Assembly (NCBI GenBank): GCA_934747325.1
Contig: CAKVGW010000037.1
Span: 1-19,125, forward strand
Direction: 5' to 3'
DNA length: 19,125 nt
Source: an uncultured Candidatus Melainabacteria bacterium
Lineage (GTDB): Bacteria > Cyanobacteriota > Vampirovibrionia > Gastranaerophilales > Gastranaerophilaceae
Below, one piece after another: positions 14,239 through 19,125 of this stretch; the first letter of the stretch is position 1; the number at the start of each line of letters is the position of its first letter. The position numbers and the translations under genes are program-made. The notes beneath the pieces are model-generated. The model did no database searches. It had not been told where the DNA came from and worked only from the letters and a program-made list of their open reading frames with translations.

Positions 14239-15762
14239 ATGGTTACAAAAACAATAACAGCCGCATCAGCGGGTATAAATTCTTTTCGTGTGGAAGTTGA
14301 AGTAGATGTTGCAAATTCTGTACCTAACATTAGTATTGTAGGCTTACCCGACAATGCGGTATCAGAAGCGCGTGAGCGTGTGCATTCGGCAATAAAAAAT
14401 TCGGGCTACTCCTTTCCACTGGGACGGGTTATTGTAAATTTAGCCCCTGCGGATATCAGAAAAGAAGGTACAAATTTTGACCTTCCGATTGCAATTGGTA
14501 TCTTGAAAGAACAGGGAATTGATATCAAAGATGACTTAAATACAGGGTTTATCGGTGAGCTTTCTTTAGATGGTTCTTTGAGAAAAATAAATGGTGTTTT
14601 ACCGCTTGTGAGCGGATTGAAAGATTCTGGTGTTACAACTGTTTTTGTTCCATCAGAAAATGCAAAAGAAGCTGCGCTTGTGCAGGGTGTAAAAGTGTAC
14701 GGTGCAAAGCACCTTGGCGATATTGTTAATCATTATTTGGATACGCCGATAACCGAAACAAAAGTTGATATAAACGAATATTTAGAGTCTAATGCTCAAA
14801 CAGATTTTACATTTGATTTTAAAGACGTCAAAGGACAACAAAAAGCCAAAAAAGCTTTAGAAATTGCAGCTGCAGGCGGACACAATATTCTTATGACAGG
14901 ATCTCCAGGATCAGGAAAAACGCTTATGGCAAAATGTTTTGCATCTATTTTACCGCCACTGGAATTGGAAGAAGCGTTGGAGCTTACCAAAATTTATAGT
15001 ATTTGCGGACTTGTAGAACAGGATAAACCTTTGGTTACAAATCGACCATTCAGAGCTGTTCACCATACGGCTTCGCCAAACGGTATTATTGGTGGAGGTT
15101 CAAATCCAAAACCAGGAGAAATTACGCTTGCGCATAGAGGCGTATTGTTTTTGGATGAGATGGTAGAATTCCCCAGACAAGTGCTGGAGGTTTTAAGGCA
15201 ACCTTTAGAAGATGGTGAAATTGTTATCTCAAGAGCTAAAAATTCTATTAAGTATCCTGCAAAATTTATGCTTGTCGGTGCGATGAATCCTTGTCCTTGC
15301 GGTTTTTTAGGTGATAGAGAAAAACCTTGTACTTGTTCTGATTTTCAGATAAAAAGGTATCAATCCAAACTTTCAGGCCCGCTTTTAGATAGAATAGATT
15401 TGGTGGTAAGCGTGCCAAGATTAACAACGGAAGAGTTGGTTAATACTCAAACTACATCAGAGCCGTCTTCTGAAATCAGAAAACGAGTTGTGAGAGCAAG
15501 AAAAATTCAAGCGGAAAGATATAAAAATGAAAACATTTTAACAAATTCCGAATTGAGCGCAAAACAAATTAAACAGTTCTGCCAATTGGATAAAATGTCA
15601 TCGGAGTTTTTGAAAGAGGCTGCTCAAAAGTATATGCTTTCAGGTCGAAAATTTAATAGAATTTTAAAAATGGCAAGAACGATAGCCGATTTAGAAGCAA
15701 AAGAAAATATCGAATTAAAACATTTAACTTTAGCATTGCAATACAGAGTTGATGTAAATTAA
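14239..15762 (+). CDS. YifB/ComM-family AAA+ ATPase (Mg-chelatase-like)
   Basis: This 507-residue protein has the full YifB/ComM layout. Residues 1-170 are the N-terminal Lon-protease-like (ChlI) domain, beginning with the typical VEVEVDV...SIVGLPD and ARERVHSAIKNSG. The Mg-chelatase-type AAA+ domain has Walker A G221-SPGSGKT-T228 and Walker B VLFLDE (D306-E307). Four cysteines (C352, C354, C364, C366) form the NPCPCG...CTC cluster that can hold zinc. A C-terminal helical lid follows. In transformable bacteria ComM is a hexameric helicase that extends branch migration of incoming DNA; whether this organism is competent cannot be seen here. The start agrees with the family and with a promoter that leaves no leader. 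Confidence 0.93.
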   Translation: MVTKTITAASAGINSFRVEVEVDVANSVPNISIVGLPDNAVSEARERVHSAIKNSGYSFPLGRVIVNLAPADIRKEGTNFDLPIAIGILKEQGIDIKDDLNTGFIGELSLDGSLRKINGVLPLVSGLKDSGVTTVFVPSENAKEAALVQGVKVYGAKHLGDIVNHYLDTPITETKVDINEYLESNAQTDFTFDFKDVKGQQKAKKALEIAAAGGHNILMTGSPGSGKTLMAKCFASILPPLELEEALELTKIYSICGLVEQDKPLVTNRPFRAVHHTASPNGIIGGGSNPKPGEITLAHRGVLFLDEMVEFPRQVLEVLRQPLEDGEIVISRAKNSIKYPAKFMLVGAMNPCPCGFLGDREKPCTCSDFQIKRYQSKLSGPLLDRIDLVVSVPRLTTEELVNTQTTSEPSSEIRKRVVRARKIQAERYKNENILTNSELSAKQIKQFCQLDKMSSEFLKEAAQKYMLSGRKFNRILKMARTIADLEAKENIELKHLTLALQYRVDVN

Positions 15763-15805
15763 ATTTTTTAATTGTAAATTTTAATTAATATTACCCTGTA
15801 AGATA

Positions 15806-15834
15806 TTCACAAATATCGCTTGAATGTGTATGAT
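15806..15834 (+). promoter_or_regulatory. Promoter of the acyltransferase gene, predicted leaderless
   Basis: TTCACA (15806-15811, 5 of 6 consensus), a 17-bp spacer and TATGAT (15829-15834) put the transcription start at 15841, the A of the chosen ATG. No Shine-Dalgarno is visible. Confidence 0.55.
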
Positions 15835-15840
15835 AGATAT

Positions 15841-16659
15841 ATGATAAACTTAGAGGATTTATATTCAGAAGTTCCGCCGACAAAATTGAGGAATATTGAT
15901 GAGAAATTCCGTCCGGCGCAAACTTCACCATTTTGGTTGTGGGTAGCAGATAGATTTTTTTATGGCATGTTGGAAAATAGGTTCTACGCTTTTCGCTTTA
16001 AAGGTGCTGAAAATTTTTATAAAAAAGACCCTGATACTCCAATTATAATGTTTGCTCCACACAGTAATTGGTGGGATGGCATTGTTGGGTATAATATTTG
16101 TAATAGAATTTTTAAAAAAGAAATTCGTTTAATGGTAGAGGAACTTAACCGTTTCCCACTTCTAAGGCGTGGCGGGGCGTATAATGTTAATAAAAAATCT
16201 GCTCAAGCTTCAATGGAAGCTTTAAAATATTCAGTTAAAGCCTTGGGTGATTTAAATAACATTCTCTATATTTTTCCTCAAGGAATTATTAAACCGCCAA
16301 ACTATAGACCAATAGAATTTCAGTCTGGTTTAACATATATCGCAGAAAAAGCTGCTAAAAAATATGGTAAAGTAGCTCTTATGCCAATTGCTGTCAACTA
16401 TATGTTCTTGCGTGACAATCGTCCGGAAGTTCTTGTAGAGATGGGTGAAATTATAGAGCTAAACAGCGATAAACCGAATAGAAAAGAATATACAGAATTT
16501 TTAGCAAACAAATTGCAAGATTTGTGTGACAAGCAGTTCCATGATATAAGTCAAGGACATCTTAAAGGTTATGATACTTTGTTCCAACGCAAATTGAAGT
16601 GGTATAGAAGAATTGAACAAAGACTTAAGACAATTAAGCCAAAAGGTTCAGGAGTATAA
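15841..16659 (+). CDS. PlsC-type 1-acylglycerol-phosphate acyltransferase-like protein
   Basis: This 272-residue member of the glycerolipid acyltransferase superfamily should move an acyl chain onto a lysophospholipid or related acceptor at the membrane. The catalytic HX4D motif is H74-SNWW-D79 in FAPHSNWWDG. The second signature is FPQG (145-148), where most members have FPEG. There is no clear transmembrane helix; aromatic residues 31-50 may dip into the membrane. I start at ATG 15841 because the -10 box sits 6 nt before it. An in-frame TTG at 15820 would add seven residues, but it lies inside that promoter. The exact acceptor is unknown. glgA follows after 73 nt containing a hairpin. Confidence 0.83.
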   Translation: MINLEDLYSEVPPTKLRNIDEKFRPAQTSPFWLWVADRFFYGMLENRFYAFRFKGAENFYKKDPDTPIIMFAPHSNWWDGIVGYNICNRIFKKEIRLMVEELNRFPLLRRGGAYNVNKKSAQASMEALKYSVKALGDLNNILYIFPQGIIKPPNYRPIEFQSGLTYIAEKAAKKYGKVALMPIAVNYMFLRDNRPEVLVEMGEIIELNSDKPNRKEYTEFLANKLQDLCDKQFHDISQGHLKGYDTLFQRKLKWYRRIEQRLKTIKPKGSGV

Positions 16660-16668
16660 TTTTATAGA

Positions 16669-16697
16669 ATGGGTGAAATCAGTTCGTTTTCACCCAT
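16669..16697. other. Hairpin between the acyltransferase gene and glgA
   Basis: ATGGGTGAAA (16669-16678) and TTTCACCCAT (16688-16697) form a perfect 10-bp stem with a 9-nt loop. No T-run follows (CAATCTTAATAAA), so it is at best a weak terminator. It may be an mRNA processing or stability element, or an operator. Confidence 0.5.
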
Positions 16698-16732
16698 CAA
16701 TCTTAATAAAGAGTAATGAGGAGTAGAGTTTT

Positions 16733-18172
16733 ATGAAAATATTATTTGCAGCTGCAGAAGTTTCACCGTTTTCAAAGGCCGGCGGTTTGTCTGACGTTGT
16801 CGGAAGTTTGCCAAAAGCCTTGGAAAAAGATGCAGAAATTGCAATTTTTACTCCTTTACACGGATGTATAGATAGAGAAAAGTGGGGAATAAAAGAGTTA
16901 GAAAATTCTGAAATGTGGATAACTTTCGGTTCTTCGCCTCAAAAATTTAAACTCCACATGACAAAACTTCCGAACACAGATATAAATGTGTTTTTTGTTC
17001 AAAATGATTGGTATTTTTCTTGCTTTCAAGAAGTTTATCCACGCTGGCTTGATCCGCGTTATGAACACGAAAGATATATTGCGTTTTCTCTTGCAACTCT
17101 AGAATACGCTAAGCAACTCAACTTTAGAGCCGATATAATTCATTCAAACGATTGGCACACGGCGATGATACCTTTGTATATCAAGGCTAATTACAAATTT
17201 GATGAATTTTGGTCTAAAACTAAAAATGTTTTTGAAATCCACAATTTGGCTTATCAAGGAGTTTGGTTTGAAGATATTTTAGATTTTGCCAATATGAGAA
17301 AAGATATCGTATTCAACGAATGGGGATGCGAACACTACGGACGCGTTAATTGGATGAAAGGTGCGATTAATTATGCAGATAAAGTAGTTGCGGTTTCTCC
17401 AAATTATGCAAAAGAAATATTAACATCAGAATACGGCGAAGGGATGGACTACACACTTCGCGGACATACAGATAAACTTGTAGGCATTGTAAACGGAATT
17501 GACTATGATGTTTTCAATCCAAAAACTGATAAAACGTTAGCTAAAAATTATGACGTAAATTCTTTAGAAAACAAAGAAGAAAACAAAAAGAAAATTTTAG
17601 AAACTTTTGGTTTGAAATATAATCCTGAAAGACCGCTAATTGCCTTGATTTCAAGATTAGTTGACCAAAAAGGATTAGATTTAATCAGACAGGAAGAAAA
17701 TGATTTGCGCAACCTTGATGCCGATTTTATTTTCTTAGGTTCGGGCGACAAGTCTTATGAAAATCTATTTATTTGGCTATCGAATAATACGCCGAATATT
17801 CGTGCTTATGTGGGATACAGAGCTGATTTGGCAAACTTAATTTATGCAGGAAGTGATTTCTTCTTGATGCCATCAAAGTTTGAACCTTGCGGACTTTCTC
17901 AACTAATTGCGATGCGCTTCGGCTCATTACCTATTGTTCGTGCAACCGGCGGTTTGGAAGATACAGTAACCGGTTATCCGCTTGATAATTCAAACGGATT
18001 TAAATTCTGGGCTTATGATGGTGGTGCAATGAAAGATGCAATCTTGTGCGCAATGAATGTTTATAAAGACAAATACACATTTAATGCAATGCGCCAAAGT
18101 GCTATGAATGCTGATTTTAGTTGGAAAGAAAGCGCTAAAAAGTATTTAGACATGTACAGTTCAATGATTTAA
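16733..18172 (+). CDS. glgA: Glycogen synthase (ADP-glucose type, GT5)
   Basis: This enzyme extends alpha-1,4-glucan chains from ADP-glucose in glycogen synthesis. At 479 residues it has the family length and GT-B fold. The N-terminal nucleotide-sugar loop K15-A-G-G-L (EVSPFSKAGGLSDVVG) is present. So are the VNGID segment and the C-terminal catalytic block FEPCGLSQL with E384, followed by the RATGGLEDTV loop. A clear Shine-Dalgarno (GAGGAG near 16717) precedes the ATG. No other glycogen gene (glgB, glgC, glgP) is in the window, so the pathway is scattered here. I see no convincing terminator after it. Confidence 0.95.
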   Translation: MKILFAAAEVSPFSKAGGLSDVVGSLPKALEKDAEIAIFTPLHGCIDREKWGIKELENSEMWITFGSSPQKFKLHMTKLPNTDINVFFVQNDWYFSCFQEVYPRWLDPRYEHERYIAFSLATLEYAKQLNFRADIIHSNDWHTAMIPLYIKANYKFDEFWSKTKNVFEIHNLAYQGVWFEDILDFANMRKDIVFNEWGCEHYGRVNWMKGAINYADKVVAVSPNYAKEILTSEYGEGMDYTLRGHTDKLVGIVNGIDYDVFNPKTDKTLAKNYDVNSLENKEENKKKILETFGLKYNPERPLIALISRLVDQKGLDLIRQEENDLRNLDADFIFLGSGDKSYENLFIWLSNNTPNIRAYVGYRADLANLIYAGSDFFLMPSKFEPCGLSQLIAMRFGSLPIVRATGGLEDTVTGYPLDNSNGFKFWAYDGGAMKDAILCAMNVYKDKYTFNAMRQSAMNADFSWKESAKKYLDMYSSMI

Positions 18173-18210
18173 AAGACTCTTTAATCTTGTAACGAATTGT
18201 GACTAAATCA

Positions 18211-18239
18211 TTGACAAAATGCAATATTTGTTGTATATT
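18211..18239 (+). promoter_or_regulatory. Near-consensus promoter of the glycine-zipper gene
   Basis: The perfect -35 TTGACA (18211-18216), a 17-bp spacer and TATATT (18234-18239) predict a start near 18246, 28 nt before the ATG at 18274. It is the closest match to the sigma-70 consensus in the window, so the gene may be strongly expressed. Confidence 0.75.
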
Positions 18240-18273
18240 GCATGCGTGTGTTTTAGAGTGCGAGGATAAGAAT

Positions 18274-18585
18274 ATGAAAGTTAGTGCTATTCAGTCTTAT
18301 AGTGTTAATGGCCTTTCAAAAGTTAAGAGTAATCATCGAGTTAGAGAACAATTACCCCCTGTAAATCAGTCAATGCCGTCAGATTCAGTTTCTTTCCAAG
18401 GAAAAGCGGCTGCAGGAGCTACAATTGGCGGGCTTTTAGGAGCTGCAGCAATTACTTTAATCTCTGGTGGAGCTGCAATCCCATTGATTGTTGGTGCATA
18501 TACAATTGGTGGAGCAGCAATTGGAGCAGGTGTTGGTGAAGCCTTTGGTGAGGATAAGGATAAAGGCAATAAGAAAGATGAATAA
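18274..18585 (+). CDS. Small glycine-zipper protein of unknown function (103 aa)
   Basis: I do not recognise a named family. Residues 1-37 are polar (MKVSAIQSYSVNG...). A VSFQGK motif follows at 39-44. Residues 46-95 are two hydrophobic Gly/Ala-rich helices with GxxxG-like spacing (GATIGGLLGAA; GGAAIGAGVG), separated by a short turn at about GGAAIP. The tail is charged (DKDKGNKKDE). This is the pattern of glycine-zipper membrane proteins, which pack or oligomerise in membranes; some bacteriocin-like peptides look similar, but no immunity or export gene is adjacent. I use ATG 18274, not the in-frame ATG 18199, because the promoter lies between them and GAGG sits 8 nt upstream of 18274. It has its own strong promoter and terminator. 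Confidence 0.7.
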   Translation: MKVSAIQSYSVNGLSKVKSNHRVREQLPPVNQSMPSDSVSFQGKAAAGATIGGLLGAAAITLISGGAAIPLIVGAYTIGGAAIGAGVGEAFGEDKDKGNKKDE

Positions 18586-18593
18586 TTAATAAG

Positions 18594-18622
18594 GATGGAT
18601 TGAGTATTCAATTCATCTTTTT
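18594..18622 (+). terminator. Intrinsic terminator after the glycine-zipper gene
   Basis: GATGGATTGA (18594-18603) pairs with TCAATTCATC (18608-18617), with one G-T pair and a GTAT loop, and is followed by TTTTT (18618-18622). Confidence 0.8.
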
Positions 18623-18637
18623 AGTATGGCAGGTTTA

Positions 18638-18646
18638 TGCTATAAT
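18638..18646 (+). promoter_or_regulatory. Extended -10 promoter of the yhaM-like gene
   Basis: TGCTATAAT is an extended -10 with the perfect hexamer at 18641-18646. Transcription would start near 18653, 18 nt before the ATG, leaving room for the AGGAG ribosome-binding site (18659-18663). Confidence 0.65.
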
Positions 18647-18670
18647 CAAACAAAAATTAGGAGAAATTTA

Positions 18671-19125
18671 ATGTTTAGCACTGATATTATTTATGAAGTT
18701 GTAACATTTTCAATAGGTGATACAAAATCAGGGACGAAGATGGGAAAATTACAATTGAAAGACCCAAACACAAATGAGTTCTTGAACTGTATTTTATGGG
18801 AAGAAGCGCTTAACCGTATGGATTCAAAGCTTTTTCGTTGCGGAAACCAACTTCGAATTGTATCAGGTTCTTTTAACGAAAAATACAATAATTGCTTAGT
18901 GAATGCTTTAGAACTTATTAAGGAAGCAAAAACAGGTATTGATAAAGGCGAACAAGAGAAGATTTACCAAGAATTGATGGGTTATGCAAATAGAATACAA
19001 GATGAAAATTTGAGAAATTTTGTAACAAATATTTATCAGGAAAACAAAGAAAAAATCTTGGTTTGTCCTGCGGCAAAGATGATGCATCATAATTATATTG
19101 GTGGTTTGATGATTCATACTTTAGA
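18671..19125 (+). CDS. 3'-5' exoribonuclease YhaM-type (OB fold plus HD domain), partial
   Basis: The window edge cuts this gene after 151 codons with no stop, so it is incomplete at the 3' end. Residues 1-80 look like the OB-fold nucleic-acid-binding domain of YhaM proteins (KMGKLQLKDPNTNE... then GNQLRIVSGSFNEKYNN). The HD phosphohydrolase domain begins after a helical linker with PAAKMMHHNYIGGLMIHTL, in which H139-H140 and H149 are expected metal ligands. YhaM enzymes are metal-dependent and degrade RNA or single-stranded DNA from the 3' end in the cytoplasm. A clear AGGAG lies 7 nt before the ATG. The name yhaM is probable by family, but I leave the symbol open because only half of the protein is visible. 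Confidence 0.82.
   Translation, partial: MFSTDIIYEVVTFSIGDTKSGTKMGKLQLKDPNTNEFLNCILWEEALNRMDSKLFRCGNQLRIVSGSFNEKYNNCLVNALELIKEAKTGIDKGEQEKIYQELMGYANRIQDENLRNFVTNIYQENKEKILVCPAAKMMHHNYIGGLMIHTL

Noticed and set aside
15757..15773. AATTAAA/TTTAATT hairpin after yifB as a terminator
   Set aside because: The stem is entirely A-T and would be very unstable; similar structures are expected by chance in this base composition.
15820..15840. TTG start for the acyltransferase
   Set aside because: It lies within the -35/-10 spacer, so it would not be transcribed from that promoter, and it has no Shine-Dalgarno.
18199..18273. In-frame N-terminal extension of the glycine-zipper protein from ATG 18199
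   Set aside because: The near-consensus promoter at 18211-18239 lies inside it; the ATG at 18274 has its own Shine-Dalgarno.
18366..18611. Minus-strand open frame over the glycine-zipper gene
   Set aside because: Antisense shadow of Gly/Ala codons; it begins inside the terminator.

Overview
The window is AT-rich DNA (roughly one third G+C by eye) and densely coded. The genes are bacterial and include peptidoglycan enzymes and exported proteins. Several proteins that lack a signal peptide carry a short N-terminal leader of the form M-x-[IV]-..., two of them followed by an F-x-G-K motif. I associate this with gut Melainabacteria (Gastranaerophilales, non-photosynthetic cyanobacterial relatives). 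That placement is inference: there is no rRNA or phylogenetic marker here that I could test.

Layout. 1-246: intergenic, with a GC-rich palindromic island, one copy of a 30-bp dispersed palindromic repeat, and the promoter for an exported AMIN-domain N-acetylmuramoyl-L-alanine amidase, which is followed after 7 nt by glutamate racemase murI. These two form a cell-wall pair closed by a strong terminator. 3039-5609 (-): an exported, internally duplicated M16 zinc protease. 5759-9292 (+): a tightly coupled four-gene unit of TPR membrane protein, GGDEF diguanylate cyclase, tsaE and tsaB (overlaps of 1, 28 and 4 nt). 9295-10728 (-): a 477-residue protein made almost entirely of nine tandem ~52-residue helix-turn-helix modules, the most unusual gene here. 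10729-11169: a 441-bp gene-free region with divergent promoters, an operator-like inverted repeat and a chain of RNA hairpins. 11170-13059 (+): a DPP III-like (M49-type) zinc peptidase with a terminator. 13184-14134: a PilZ/YcgR-like c-di-GMP receptor and an 83-residue unknown. 14239-18172: YifB/ComM AAA+ protein, a PlsC-type acyltransferase and glycogen synthase glgA. 18274-18585: a glycine-zipper small protein. 18671-end: the start of a YhaM-type 3'-5' exoribonuclease cut by the window edge.

Themes. Cyclic-di-GMP synthesis (GGEEF with an intact RxxD inhibitory site) and reception (PilZ with RxxxR and DxSxxG) are both present. Most genes have ordinary promoters, several of them extended -10 TGnTATAAT-like, with a leader and Shine-Dalgarno sequence. 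Three genes (TPR protein, yifB, acyltransferase) instead have a -10 box so close to the ATG that the mRNA should be leaderless or nearly so. The best candidates for undescribed biology are the nine-module HTH array protein together with the divergently placed, heavily structured RNA leader.
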